Of a DNA stretch of 64,000 nucleotides, positions 48,934 to 61,740 are shown piece by piece (position 1 is the first letter of the stretch; each line of letters starts with the position of its first letter). The stretch comes from Lepidonotus clava. Taxonomy: Eukaryota; Annelida; Polychaeta; Phyllodocida; Polynoidae. The stretch is taken from positions 3,213,596 to 3,277,595 of the forward strand of contig OW387139.1 of assembly GCA_936440205.1 (NCBI GenBank). The letters run 5' to 3'. Below the pieces are notes generated by a model that saw nothing but the letters and a program-made list of their open reading frames with translations, searched no databases and was not told where the DNA came from. Position numbers and translations under genes: made by a program.

Positions 48934-49026
48934 AGGGGGCCTTCCATTTAGTATGTGTACAAATTTTAAAAAATCTCAGACCCCTCTCCCCACCTTGATG
49001 CGTACATACTTAATGGAAGGCCCCCT
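48934..49026. mobile_element. 93-bp hairpin MITE, GGGGGCCTTCCATT family
   Basis: The left arm AGGGGGCCTTCCATTTAG and GTATGTGTAC is matched by the right arm GTACATACTTAATGGAAGG and CCCCCT. A related end, GTACATACTTAATGGAAGG with CCC, occurs at 54868-54888. Confidence 0.8.
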
Positions 49027-49225
49027 ACTTACTGAGATTTAATTTATCTTGAAAAAACTATGTATATAAGATATATTACACATATCACGAAAAGCCACAT
49101 ACATGTTGCTTCTATAATAAACTCTACATGTCGCGACAGAGGCAGTCCCTCAAGGCGGTCATCACGGTGACGCGGGGTTGGCGGTGGGGGTGTGAAGGGT
49201 CTGCGGGGAAACGACTGATCATCAC

Positions 49226-49553
49226 CAGGCGTGCCAGTCACTGAGTGTCATTTCCGAGGAAAATCAGTAAATTCTATGAAAACGCATTTAATCCTCATTT
49301 CTAAAGAAGAAATGGATATGTTATTATGCTTAATTAAAGAAACGCTTAACTGTTTCCTTCTAAAATAAAACAAGAAATTACCAAAAATACAATGACCAAA
49401 TTTTCAATCTGGTACTCAAAATCTATCTGGGACCCCCCCCCCCCCCCTTTATAAAAATTATTTTCTCATCGGATTTGGAAGAATCTCAAAAATGACCCAA
49501 AATATATCAAAAACCGCGGAAATCCGCGGATCCGCGGAAGTCTGGCATGCCTG
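49226..49553. mobile_element. MITE with CAGGCRTGCCAG termini, hAT-like
   Basis: CAGGCGTGCCAGTCA at the left and AGTCTGGCATGCCTG at the right are inverted with two mismatches. The right subterminal part is a CCGCGGA repeat. A run of 15 C is inside (49433-49447). Four bases, TCAC, are shared at the flanks, so the target duplication is unclear. Confidence 0.65.
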
Positions 49554-49810
49554 TCACCAGTTGAATGGGGGATATTAAGGTACTGAGGGGCCGAGAGGGG
49601 TGGGTCTGGAGAAAGGGCCTGCCTGGATTAAGTAATGGATTAGGGATCGGGGATAAAGCGGGGATCAGCCGGGAGATCCTAAACACAGTTCATACTATGC
49701 GATAATGGCTGCGTCAAGTACCAGTGTCTGGTGATATGCACAAAAATTAAGAAAATAAAACTAATCATGAGGTCTGTGAATTAGCCTGATTTTCTGACTA
49801 GCATAACCAG

Positions 49811-49860
49811 GGGGGGATCCAGAGATTTTTAAAAAGGGGCTCCTATTGTAAAATTTCTGT
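49811..49860. repeat. Fragment of GGCGGATCCAG-type MITE
   Basis: CAGGGGGGGATCCAGAG resembles one terminus of the element at 54267-54438. No matching other end is seen nearby. Confidence 0.4.
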
Positions 49861-50466
49861 CAGACCCTGTGAGTCAGAGATTTCTACATTAAAAAAAATA
49901 ATATCTGGCATAAATTAGAGGGCACAAGTGTCCACTGCGCTAACGCCTAAATGTGCCACTGGTTACCATTAGTAACATACATGCAGATAACTGTTTTCCT
50001 AGCAGCTCGGGGTCACAGTAATGACATATTGATGAAGTCTTTGGTTATTTTAATACAGCCTAGTCCTTGCCATGATATTTAACCGTGATAATCCAATCTG
50101 GATTACAGCTTTAAAGTTTAGAAAATAGACTTGTGTGGACTGGGTCTGGGGGCGGGATCTCTGGTACAGCCTGCGCAGTGCACGTGGTAGATTAGAGACC
50201 CGCGTCTGATCTTTGTGCTCAGGGATCAGGCTGGATAAGGAGCCTTGGGATGATTTCCCAAGAGTCCAATTAAGTAAGGACCAGCACCGGTCGGCTGTAC
50301 CGAGAGTACGCGGGGTCTCATCAGGAGGTTAACAACAAGTCATTGATTGCCAACGGAAGTCACCTCTATCGGAGCTCCTTCACATATTATCGCTCGGGTG
50401 CAGCTGGGTTTGGATATAGGTGTAAAGTGAGTGGGTGAGTAATGGGTACTTTACACCGTTTTGACA

Positions 50467-50745
50467 ACTTAGTTCATATTCACGGTGAAAACAGGTTGGG
50501 ACGAATTCTGTCTTTGGATGATTGTATCTATGAGATGAAGGTGACAGGGCGGGCAAACAGCAGGGGATCAAAACCTGGAAACCATTTTTGCTGTACCTCA
50601 TCCCTTAGTGAACCCACACACTAACTGGGAATTGAACCCAAAGAACCACTTGATCAGTGCAGGTTCCCCCCTATCGTCACCTTCTATGGTCAGCAGGGGC
50701 TACTGGGGGCCTATTTTTACCTGCAACCCCGACGGGGGGACAGGC
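50467..50745 (-). repeat. Dispersed repeat, family B, copy 2
   Basis: This is the partner of the copy at 13165-13455, in the same orientation. It holds TATTCACGGTGAAAACAGG, ACGAATTCTGTCTTTGG, AACAGCAGGGGATCAAAACC and the minus-strand B-box-like GGGTTCAATTCCC. Confidence 0.75.
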
Positions 50746-53700
50746 AGCTGATGACTGCATCTTCACTGCTAACCCCACCTGAGCTGTCTCTATGGCCTGG
50801 GGCCGGCTTGTATCAAGGTCAATGCCAAAAAGGTGACCTTGGATTATCAGGGGTAAAAACATGTCCGAATCAAGCTGATTGCTCAAAAGACCAACCTCCA
50901 GATTATGGGAGGGGGGAGGGTAAATGTTCTTTCTATTGAGAACTCTAACAACAGGATGTTGGTTAAGACTAGACAGTAGTAATTTTGGATTATGGGTAGG
51001 AAAAGAGCTCACCAAGGCTGGCTGGGTCTAGGCTTGGGGACAGGGACATGGCTCAATGTAATTATGTTGCCAGGAAAGTCTGCATGTAGAAATATTTCTG
51101 TATGCAGAATCTTGATAACGAATAGTTTATACCTAGCAACCTGCAATTGCCATTGGAGTACTTGTTTCAAACCAAGCATGGGGAGAGAAGACCTGTTGCA
51201 GGGTTCAAACCCAAACATCAAGTTAAAGCAACAGACACCTTACGGGAGGCGTACCAGGAACATGGAGAGGTATTATATGAAAAGGGGCAGAAAAGGGCAG
51301 ATGCCATGGCAGGGCGATTTTCCGGAGTAACTGAAGAGGCGGAGGGTATGAAGGGTTGAGGCCACAGAAGGCGGAAGTCAAGGGGTACGCGAGTTGCTGC
51401 GGGTCCCCGGAACATGCCCCGAGTATGGCCATCCTCCGTCTTAGTCAGCTCTGATCTAATTAGGCCTTTAATCTTGGGGGCCATTACAATCTCCCTAACT
51501 CGATCAACGCTGTGCTAATAGGATTCCCAGCCGATCACCGTAAATGGAGACGAATTGCTCTGCTGATTATTCAAGGGCCGCCCCGCCCCTCGCGCCTCCT
51601 CCTCACAGGGCCGGAGGGATCAGGGGTAGGGGAAGCATGATGGGTCAAAAATGGGGAAACACAGCAGGCCAGGGAGCAAATGTTCCCAAGGCGCTACAAC
51701 AGGCGGGCGGGCTGGGGGTGAGGGCTGGGGAGGCGTATAGGGTAATCAGGTTAGGGAGTGAAGGCGTTTCTGACAGAAACAGCTGGTCTGAACAGATGGT
51801 GATAGACGGAGAAAGGTACAAAACTATTTAGTTGTATCTAGTGTTAAAATAACGTCATCAGCAAATGGATTTTCATAAGTAAATAAAGGTTCCCCCTTAA
51901 AAAAACAAGTCAATTTCTGGAAAAAGAATAAAATCCCATAAAATCTTGCAAAATTCCATATATTTGTGTCCTTTTTTAAGATTCCACATTTTGTTATTTT
52001 TACCATGACATCTAGTTAAAGCAAACCACAATGCAAAATTATCAAAATTTAGTAAATTTTTAAAATTTTCAAAATCGATCCTGACATCTTCAACTACACT
52101 TATAAAAGTCATATTGCCAGTTAAAATCAAATATTGGTGGCTAGAAGTCTGATAATTATGATCCTTGGACACAGGATCTGTTTGTTTTTGTTTTCTGGTC
52201 TGCAATCAACTTGTTAGGGAATCCCCCCACGTGACCCAACTGCCCCATAATCAGTGATGTCATCATCAGGGTCAATAGGTCAATTCCTCCCCTTTCCTTT
52301 CTGTACTAAGCCAGGCTCAACCATGTTTGCCTCCTCTCAATTCCCTCATCATTCTCCACCAAAAATAATACTCATTAGAGACTCTGCTAGCAGAGTGAAA
52401 ATGCAGGGGGGATTCTGCAAATGACATTTTGATGACATCATCAGTTTTTGGGTAAACAATCTAGGTATTTGTGTGGACCACACAACAGACCAAAACAAGT
52501 CAGAAAATGAGTATTCATGACAGTCTAAATCTGTTTTTGAATAGAATTTTGCATACCATTATGTTATCAGATGAAGCATGATCATACATGGTTTGTCAAC
52601 AAACAAAGTTCACTGAAAATTTTATTTGACAATATATAACTGATTTGCGTTGTGGTTTGCTTTAAGGTTTTCCAGGACTTCCACACTCAGTGGGAACCCT
52701 GCATTCTGATGGATAGATTCTTGTTAAATGAAAACCATTGAACAACATGGAGCAAAGTATAGAGGGAAGTAACCATATTATATTTCATACAAAGAATTTT
52801 GAGGATACCAAGAATGAAATGCATCAGATAGGAGTCCATGTTTCAGAAAACCTTCACTGGACCCCTCATCACTCTCCCTGTGGTTATTCGACACGTCACG
52901 CCTTTCGTACATACATATCCATTTCAAAAGCCGCCTGTGGTGTCGCAGCTCACAGGCTCATGTAATAAGGCCTGAAGGAGCTAGCGTGTGAGGGGCAGCG
53001 AACGTGAGGCGATCATATGGAGGAAGACTCCACCAATGGCAGCAACCCGGCCCGCGAAAGCTGTACAAAGAAAAGATGAAACCTGCAGTATCAAAGGCCT
53101 GAAAAGCGGGCCCTCTCGTGGAAGCGGCTGCCTGTGGAGGTTTGCAGGAGGAGGCAGGCTGGATCGCTGCCCGGCCGGGGTGCGGAGAGCTTGCTTTGAA
53201 CAGGACATGATCAGGAAGGGCAGGTTGAGGGGGCTGAGTGGATGATGGGGCTTATGGTAAGAAACACTCAAGTCACTCGGGGAATATGTCAGCGGGGGAA
53301 TATGGGGGCGTGTTCGCTCCTATGTGGATGGGAGAAGACAGTCTGGTGCAGAATGGAAGAAGATGCGAGGGATGTAGCAGAGTGAACTCGGCTACTGGGT
53401 GTGACATATAGGAAACACTCCCTTCCCATTACTGTTTGTTTGTTTGCTGAACTAGTTTCTAGTCTGGGCAACCTTCAATGTTCTTTCTAAACTGAATGTG
53501 CGCAGTGAGGTAATGATATACACATATTTTTTACATACATGGGACAGTCTTAACCCTGAAAAAGTACTTTGTGCCATCTTAACAATATCTGCAGGGTAAC
53601 AGGCATATAATAAGATTGGTAGGAGAATGGGGAATAATAAGAGAATTTAATTAAGTTTTTTAGCCTTATCATTATGTGAAGCCGCTGAAGGGCAATAAGT

Positions 53701-54266
53701 ACAAAGTGATTTGGGTTAATCGCAACACTATATATAACTCAAGCCAGCCTCTTTTGATTATAACACGTAATTAAATGCCAGACTATAATCATATCTTTGT
53801 GATTGGGGGTTTAGGCTATTTGTTGTTGTTGAACAGTTCATCTCGGCATAGTAGGGTTATGAATTGAACATAAGTCTATCTCATTCTCATAGAGTGCCCT
53901 ATCCTGAATGATATAATTCTAAACGCTATGATTTCAGACCATCATGACATTTTTGTAAAGGTTTAAATGACGATTTGATTTCTGAATGAAATATCTTTAT
54001 GTTTTTTACATCCTTCTAATATTGGATGTTACAGGATAGAATGTTCCAAGTTGCATGCTGGTTATTAGTTTAGTCAAAATAATGATTTTTCAACAGTTGT
54101 AGGCAGTCAAAACACATTATACAGAGTGCTGGTCGGTAATGTACATTTTACAGGGGAAGCAACCATTTGGAAATTTTTGAGTGAAGTCTTAGCCATACAA
54201 AAGCAGAATTTCATCGTTTTCTCACATCCTCCAGATATAGTGCACTTTTGTCAAAATGGCCTGAAG
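50746..54266. other. Gene-free stretch upstream of the known APBA exons
   Basis: Several GC-richer patches (50990-51420, 51540-51760, 52980-53260) are open in several frames, but none gave a convincing exon with matching phase. APBA N-terminal exons could be hidden here, as that region of the protein is poorly conserved. Confidence 0.35.
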
Positions 54267-54438
54267 CAGGGGCGGATCCAGAGGGGGGGTGTCCAGGGGG
54301 TCCTGACCCCCTCCTTTTGGTGAACCTCTAAACTGGGGAAAGAGGGGAAAATGTTGCATGTGTCTGTGAATACAAGCATTTTTAGTACTTAGCCTCTATG
54401 CTGACCCCCTCCTTTTGGAAATCCTGGATCTGCCTCTG
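54267..54438. mobile_element. MITE with CAGGGGCGGATCCAG termini
   Basis: It opens CAGGGGCGGATCCAGAG and closes CTGGATCTGCCTCTG, inverted with few mismatches. GACCCCCTCCTTTTGG occurs near both ends in the same orientation. Comparable termini appear at 49811 and near 62713-62730. Confidence 0.75.
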
Positions 54439-57232
54439 CTGAGTGGAGGCAGAACCAACCTCAGGTACATTATAGTCCACATGGACTGCCTCAGTGTTCA
54501 AGGTGTGACTAATATGACTCTGAATATTATATTCACACCGCCCAAAGACAGTCCCATCTAGTATTCATAAAGGGCGTGTGTATAATGACCGCGACAATAC
54601 AGCTGTCATAACAGCGCATGCGTTACGAGTCCGGCTCGATACCTGTACTGATCAATACAACGGTTAGTCTTACTTTGGTCTCCACATACCTTCATAGTAG
54701 TAACAAAATACGAAGTATTTAAAATCGCTATAGTGCTAACTTTCAAGTACGTATGCATCATGGGGGGGGGGGGGTTATATAGTATCTAAAATTTGTTCTA
54801 GTACAAATCCAATGCGTACTTTAGTCCAAGAGGGGTTGGGGGAGTCTGAGATTTTTGAAAATGTATGTACATACTTAATGGAAGGCCCTTATTTAAAAAT
54901 TTAAGAAGTTACAACTAAACAGCATTTCCACTTTCTTGGTGTGTTTTTAGTATAAAGACATAAGTGTAGCTGCTTGTTTTGCATATTTCCAAGGCCTTTC
55001 ACATACTCAGATCAATAGGACTCCTTTTAGAACATTTAGTGTCAATGTACAAGGTCACAGTCATTCAATATCCACCTAGGTTTAGGGCACAGTACATGGC
55101 TGCCAAATAGACACTGTAGGATTCTGGCATAACCTGTGAAGCCTAATCATTCATGATTCTAAGATCTACAGCAAATGCTACAATATAGGTGTGGCACAAA
55201 AGAAAATCTTCAACATTGAAACCTCTGGAAATTCAATTAACTTTTTGGGGAAGTAGTCAGATACTCATGCTTGATGCCAAAGTGTAGGATACAAAATTCT
55301 GTCTAACACATTGTTCTCGCTATCGATGGCCTGTTACGGCCTTGGTCAGGGCTTACCTGAAACCCCCGCGGGCAATGGAGGACTGGTCAGCCTTGACCGC
55401 AACCCATCTCGGGAATCGATAGGACATTGACCGGTCAGACAGGGACGGGGGGGCACCGGGCGTAGAGGGGGGGATGGTGCGCACCGGGGAAACAGAATAC
55501 TTTACACCGAACCTTTCTCCCTTTTCAGCCATTTCACATCACAGCCAATTGGAACATCTCTCATGGCCTTCAAGTCTTGTATATCAACATAATACTAGCC
55601 GGTCAAGGACATGCTGACATTGAGATGCATATGGATGACAGACCTAACTGTTGGGTGCTTATCCTTTTAATGTTTTCTAGCTCCATTAAGCTCAAGAATT
55701 GCTTTATGAAAGTCAATGACCAGCTTTTACCTTGAACCTATTGTTATCTCCAACATGTTACTTAGCGTTGGCACATCAGTTTTTGTGACCTACAATATAG
55801 TTTTGTTTATTGTAATACCTGGGCAACAAACACATTCAGTTAGGTTCCGATGTATGTGTTACCATTTTGATAAAGTCAAAGTTCTGCCTTCAGGCAGAGT
55901 GACTGGTGAGTTCTGTCAGACACAAGTGACCAACTCATGCATGTAGCCGGATCAATATGTGATTTTCCGTTTTGATACTTTACCACTGCTTTCAATGATT
56001 ATCAATCTGAATCAAGAATTGCTGACCACATGTTATATTCTAATAAGAGGTTAAAACTGGGCAGGCATGTGTTACAGCTATAGACAATATCCAAAAGCAA
56101 TTCCGAGGTCTATGCATCCATAAATTCTCAAAATGTACATAGAGCAAAAACAGGAATATGTCAAAAGTAACTGAACGACCATCCATCATATGTGACTGAC
56201 TCGGGCGATACTTGCGGGTAAACTGCTAACTTTCTGCACCCCTTAGTTACACTCTACCTCAGGCCCTATAATGAGAATCACCCTTGGCTTATCTTACAGA
56301 GGAACCCCAATGGCACCCACAGCCCCCCCCCCCCCCCCCCGCAGTCTCGCGACATGTCTATTTAATGAGATAATCGCTCCCTCATCGCTCCCCCTCCTCT
56401 GGTGCTGCTGATAATTTTATTATGTATTCGAGTATCATCAAGTTAACGCTTTACGGTGGGAAAAGTGGTTGGAGGCTGATGGAGAGGACCTAAGATCACT
56501 GTAGGGTGAAGGGGATCAGGACCAAACTGGTTTAACTTCATTATCAATTCTTATCACCTTAGGCATGTCTTCTAAGGTTAAAGTACAATGTTTGACTCTT
56601 ATAATCCCCATGAATTACTTTGGTGGTAGCACAGACTTATTATCTGCTGTTTAAACTGTTTGAGAAAGCTACAAAAAAATATGAAAATTATGAGATGAAA
56701 AATACTGAAGGATATTTTTATTTCCCTGTGACAAACTACAACTAGAATTTATCTAACTTGCTTCCTGTAACACAGATAAAGTCCATGTTGTACAAAGATG
56801 AGGGTTGGATGACAAAATATCCCCTCAGCGATCCTATGTCGAAAGTCAATATTTAAGTGGCAATCATACAGGTTGTCGGTAGCGATAAATGTCCTAACAA
56901 GCATATTACCTCCAGTTACTGCTGTACATCTGCTGACCCTTTGACCTTCACAGCCCATTCATTAGGCCTAAGTGTGCCCTAACCAAAGCCTATAGCCATT
57001 CATTAAGTGCCTTGACAGGCCTAAGCACCAACCAATGAGAGGCAAGGGGAGTTTCATGGCAAAGACGGCCGAACACAAACGTCTCTACGTCATCCTTACG
57101 ACCCGTTGTTAATTTGTCGCTGTGACAGACGGGGTCATTGTGAGGACTTAGGGCAGACCGAGGGCAGCCATGATGACAAAGATTCAGCGGGCAGGTCTAT
57201 ATAAGCAAGGGAAACTCAAAACAAGAGGGAGG
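54439..57232. other. Gene-free stretch with one weak exon candidate
   Basis: It contains the weak candidate at 55357, a run of 13 G at 54762-54774, a run of 18 C at 56323-56340 and a partial GGGCCTTCCATTAAG element ending near 54888. Nothing else was recognised. Confidence 0.35.
55357..55407 (-). CDS. Possible upstream APBA exon end (weak)
   Basis: On the minus strand a consensus donor TTTCAG|GTAAGC closes a GC-rich open stretch. Read to end with one spare base, it gives LTSPPLPAGVS plus G, which would join the exon at 47852 as GAG-TAT (E-Y) without breaking the frame. The stretch is open in more than one frame and the upstream boundary is unclear. An AG at 55408-55409 gives 51 nt, while other choices have poor pyrimidine tracts. 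A proline-rich, disordered N-terminal segment would suit an X11 protein. The call rests on donor quality and phase only. Confidence 0.2.
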
Positions 57233-57440
57233 TTTAGCTTTGTTTGTTTGTTTGTTAGATGGAGTAGTTTAACGTCCCACCAACCCTTCAGGGACCATTC
57301 CAGACTGCACGATGTAATACTTTTCAGTTTTAGGTGATCATATATATTAATGATTTAGGGAAACCAGCCACCGGGATCACTACCCTAACCTTTTGAAAGA
57401 GTGGCAAGGGATCTTTGATGTGCAGTTCAAACCTTAATTT
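57233..57440 (-). repeat. SINE-like dispersed repeat, family A, copy 2
   Basis: This is the partner of the copy at 12181. TTTGTTTGTTTGTTTG at its left end is a (CAAA)n tail on the minus strand, followed by GTTAAACTA and the rest of the shared body. Confidence 0.7.
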
Positions 57441-57889
57441 TTATCACCTACACCTGTCCTACCACTAAAAAGACCTATGGTTCAAGGTTTCTATGACCTA
57501 TCTAGTGCTTGTAAGCTATATCAAAGGAAAGAATATGTATACATCTACATGTCAAATAGATGCAGATTCACCTGCAGTACAAGTCTTTGTATGCTCTTAT
57601 AATAACCAAGATATTCACTTCTTTGGACCAGAAAAAACACTGAGCTCTTTAACATTGGCTGACAATCTTACAGGTTGCTCTCCGATACATTCTTTGTATT
57701 CCTCCACCTCTGCAGGCACATCACGAGCAGCTCGTCCCATCACGACTGCGGCTCGGGTATCACCCTCATCGTACCTGTCGTTCAGGGCAGCCGGCAGCAG
57801 TCAGGTGCCTGGCAGTGACTCGTGATGGTTGTTAATGCCCCCAGATGCCCTCCGCAGCTGGACAGCGCTGTTGTGGCCCTAGACCCCTA

Positions 57890-58055
57890 AATTCGACAGG
57901 GCGATATGGACCTTTTGGGGGCTTAATGATATGCAATATGGGATTTTAATGAGATAATAACAGGGGACATTTCTTAAATTCGACAGGGCGACATTGCCAT
58001 TTCTTTCATTCGACAGGGTGACATGGCCAATTCTTAAATTCAACACGCGACATCA
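57890..58055 (+). repeat. Short irregular repeats of ATTCGACAGGGCGACATGG
   Basis: Four diverged copies start near 57892, 57976, 58009 and 58037, with TTCTTAAA before most of them. Spacing is uneven, so this is not a clean satellite. Confidence 0.6.
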
Positions 58056-58904
58056 TGACCCCCCCATCTAGGGCCCCATTGCTCGGAAAGGCCATGAGGA
58101 TGTGGGAACGCCTTGGGAGGCCGCTCACGACATCAACAACAACAGGTGGTGAGGGGGCGGTGATGGCCCAGGGGACACATTAGTGGGTTATCAAAGGCCA
58201 GGTGAACAGGTGAGGGAAGTCTGCAGGAGGAATGGTATCCGACTCAATATGATTCTTCCATGTTGTTGTTTCAGTTTATTCCCATAGTTCTATCTGAGAT
58301 CATAGTCACTACTAAATCACCTATCAATTTTTCTTTGTTGATGTATATTAGGTAACAGAAACTGGTTGATTTCACCCCGAAAATGTGCCCTTGTTTTCCA
58401 TTGACAGATTTTTAACAAGGTAAGCAACAGACCACAACTTTTTGAATCAGTTTTTTTAGCGAATGGAGCATATACCTGTAGTGTCTTGAGACATGTTGCC
58501 AGCAAATCCTAATGCAAAATATCAAAGTCCCTTCACAGGAAACAAACTATGAACATAACATACAGATTATGCATGGCATATACAGCTTTCCTAAGTATAT
58601 GGATTTAACACAAGTGTCCCTGTTGCCTGTGCAACTTGTGGAGCACTTGTAAACATCATCGCGGACTGTCCGTGATGACGGACTGCCCTTTCCCCTGATA
58701 TTTCTCCGTCGGACGTGCCTTTGACAGGCGACTGTGCTGACACCTGGTGACCGGGGTGTGATCTATCACCCGGAGGGATGCGGGACGCGGGGATCATCCA
58801 TCATCGCCTCCTCCTCGTGTCTCCATGGTGACCAGGGGACAAATGGAGGATGTGTGTGGCACAGACTGAAGAAAGTATATCCAACATCATGGCCTACCCA
58901 ACAA

Positions 58905-60240
58905 TATAGGCCTCTGACCACCCAATATGTTGCACACTATAATTATTGTGGTGTACCCCCCAATATAGGCACCTGACCACCCAATATGTTGTACACTACA
59001 TAGTGGTGTAGCCTCCACTGTGGGCACCTGACCCCCCAATATGTTGTACACTACCTAGTGGTGTACCCTCCAATATAGGCACCTGACCCCCCAACATGTT
59101 GTACACTATATAGTGGTATACCCTCCTCTGTGGGCATCTGACCACCCAATATGTCGTACGCTATGTAGTGGTGTAGCCTCAAATATAGGCATCTGACCAC
59201 CCAATATGTTGTACACTACATAGTGGTGTAGCCTCAAATATAGGCATACAACCACCCAATGTTATACACTACATAGTGGTGTACCCTCCACTGTAGTCAG
59301 CTGACCCCTCAATAGATTGTGCTCTACATAGTGGTGTGCCCTCCAATATAGGCATCTGACCACCTAATATGTTGTACACTACACAGTGGTGTACCCTCTG
59401 CTGTATAGGCACCTAACCACCCAATATGTTGTACACTACATAGTGATGTACCCTCCAATGTAGACATCTGACCACCCAATATGTTGTACACTACATAGTG
59501 GTGTACCCTCCACTGTTGGCCTCTGACCACCCAATATGTTGTACACTACATAGTGGTGTACCCTCCACTCTGGGCATCTGACCACCTAATATGTTGTACA
59601 CTACATAGTGGTGTACCCTCCACTGTAGGCACCTGACCCCCCAATATGTTGTACACTACATAGTGGTGTAGCCTCCAATATAGGCAACTGAGCCCCCAAT
59701 ATGTTGTACACTACATAGTGGTGTAGCCTCCAATATAAGCACCTGACCACCCAATATGTTGTACACTACATAGTGGTGTAGCCTCCAATATAAGCACCTG
59801 ACCACCCAATATGTTGTACGCTACATAGTGTGTACCCTCCACTGTGGGCACCTGACCACCTGATATGTTGTACACTACATAGCGGTGTACCCTCCACTGT
59901 AGTAACCGCCTAAATAGGCATCTGACCACCCAATATGCTACATAGTGGTGTAGCCTCCAATATAGGCATCTGACCACCAGGGCACCAACCGAAATTCCAT
60001 TTTCAAATTCCCTGTGTTTTCCCTGAGAACAACAAAAAATCGAATCCCTAATATCTTGAGAATCAGGAATTTCAGAACCTAGCCAAATGAAATTCCCTGT
60101 ATTTTCCCTGTGTCTTGCAAAATTTGCAAATTTTTCTGTTTTCCCTGTGTTGTTGGTACCCCGGACCACCCAATATGTTGTACACTACCTTCAGGATACT
60201 CTATTCACCACATACTGGTGTGCTGGTGTACGCCTAAAAA
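58905..60240 (+). repeat. 55-bp minisatellite, about 20 units
   Basis: The unit reads GGCACCTGACCACCCAATAT, GTTGTACACTACATAGTGG and TGTACCCTCCAATATA. Copies recur about every 55 bp from 58929 to 59935, in at least two variants (ACTGTG or AATATA before GGCA). One more unit follows the inserted element at 59979-60163. The open frame on the minus strand is a by-product of the repeat. Confidence 0.95.
59979..60163. mobile_element. MITE inserted in the minisatellite, with GACCACC duplication
   Basis: A 185-bp insert, AGGGCACCAAC ... GTTGGTACCCCG, interrupts a unit exactly within its GACCACC word, which is present on both sides (59972-59978 and 60164-60170). The inside is built of AATTCCCTGT and TTTTCCCTG repeats. 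Short inverted ends and a 7-8-bp duplication suggest a hAT-type element. Confidence 0.85.
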
Positions 60241-61399
60241 AGAATTTGATACTGACATACTCTTTGTGGATCATTTGATACCTTGGAATATAGACATATA
60301 TAATCTAAGTGCATACATACTCTATGCTTGCAATCACTCTAAAAGTTGGTAACATATATTGTTACTCTGAAGTACGTTACATTCAATATATGAGCAAAGA
60401 AATCAGGAAGATTTGATAAATCAGGTTATCTTAAAAGATATTTTAAGTCTAGATCTCAGCAATGGAGTATTTCTGTATGGTTACAAGGCAGAAAACCGTT
60501 ACGTCTCCTCAGAACATTCAAATCCTTCCACCTTTACCTACTATCCCTTCACTCTCATCCACCTTATCTGCAAGTTTCATACTCTGCACTGTACGTAATA
60601 CCTGGTACACCCCTAGGCTCCCGCTTTGCTCCCACTACTTCAATCATGTAATATTTAAGGCCTACCAAGGACATTATGTCACTCCGAAGCGCCCCTCAAA
60701 TCCTCTAACTGACGGGGCCCATCCATCTACACGTGGCGGTGTCCTATGGAGGTGGTTGACAAATGAGTCTGTTGTTTCTTCAGCTTCCACAAATCATTAG
60801 TCTTTTAAACCAAGTATCTGAATAAATTTAAGGCTTTGAAAACTGACAATCCTTGCATTGAACTTAGATGCTCCAGTTTTAGACTTCATAGCCACCATAG
60901 TGGTCACCCTTACACACTTCAGAAGATACAGACTATCAATAGGCATTTTCATGAAGAACTCTGACCTGCAAATACTATAATATAGTATACTAGCATGACT
61001 TACATAGACTTGATGAAAAGACAGAAAGCCATAAAATTCATGTACAGTAGTAACACAGGACTGACAAAAAGTAAAAATGTACAAATTATATCACAATATA
61101 TTGTGACAATTGTTTTACAAAAAAAAAGCTATTTCTGAGTAACCACGTATACACTTGTGATTTTAAATAACCATAACACTTAAGTTAGAGGTGTATTTTA
61201 ATACTCGATACAGGTGGATCAGTGTCTATGGACTGCTACACTGCGGATACTGATATACGGGGGCATGCGCCCTACTAAGGCTTTGACGGGGAGACGAATG
61301 GTGCGAGTGAGCATCTAGACCCCAGGGGTAGGACTAGAGAGACCAAAACCAGATTAGTGTTGGGGAGCGGTGGACTCGGGGCGAGCTATGGAGTAAAGT

Positions 61400-61740
61400 T
61401 GGGTCGGCCGAGCGGGAAAGGTGATGGGACGGGATGGGGTGGGGAAGGGATGGGGGAGGGGTTCATACAATATTCATTGGGCCTGATGGCTCCAGGCCCA
61501 CTGGGGTTGGGGGAGGGTGTACTATAGGGGTTGGAAGAGAGGGGGAGGGGGGAATTTTTAAAAGGAGGAGGGAGAGGGGTTTGGAATGTAAGGAAAGAGG
61601 GGGTAGGAAGGGGACAGAAAGTGGACATGTAGGACAGAATAGAGGGGGTTTGGGTCCTGGCTCTGCAGTCCCTGTCCTAAATCTGCCCTTGTTTTGGGGG
61701 GAGAGGGGGGGAGGCAGAAAATGGGAGTAGAGAAATGCAA
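61400..61740 (+). repeat. G-rich low-complexity tract, G-quadruplex prone
   Basis: Many runs of three to six G occur, such as GGGATGGGGTGGGGAAGGG at about 61432-61450 and again up to 61715. The open frames here reflect composition, not a gene. Confidence 0.7.

Noticed and set aside
49128-49200. Proline-rich minus-strand stretch RPFTPPPPTPRHRDD between TTTCCCCGCAG and CAT|GTAGAG, as an APBA exon
   Set aside because: The phase at its donor does not fit the exon at 47852 and the donor is weak. It would need another exon between. It also abuts a MITE.
57714-57825. Plus-strand exon after the strong acceptor CACCTCTGCAG
   Set aside because: Two frames are open, neither recognisable, and there is no partner exon. 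The evidence is a single splice-site match.
59324-60169. Minus-strand open frames with repeated VYNILGG-like words as a repeat protein
   Set aside because: They come from the 55-bp minisatellite, whose unit is not a multiple of three, so the peptide pattern changes frame from unit to unit.
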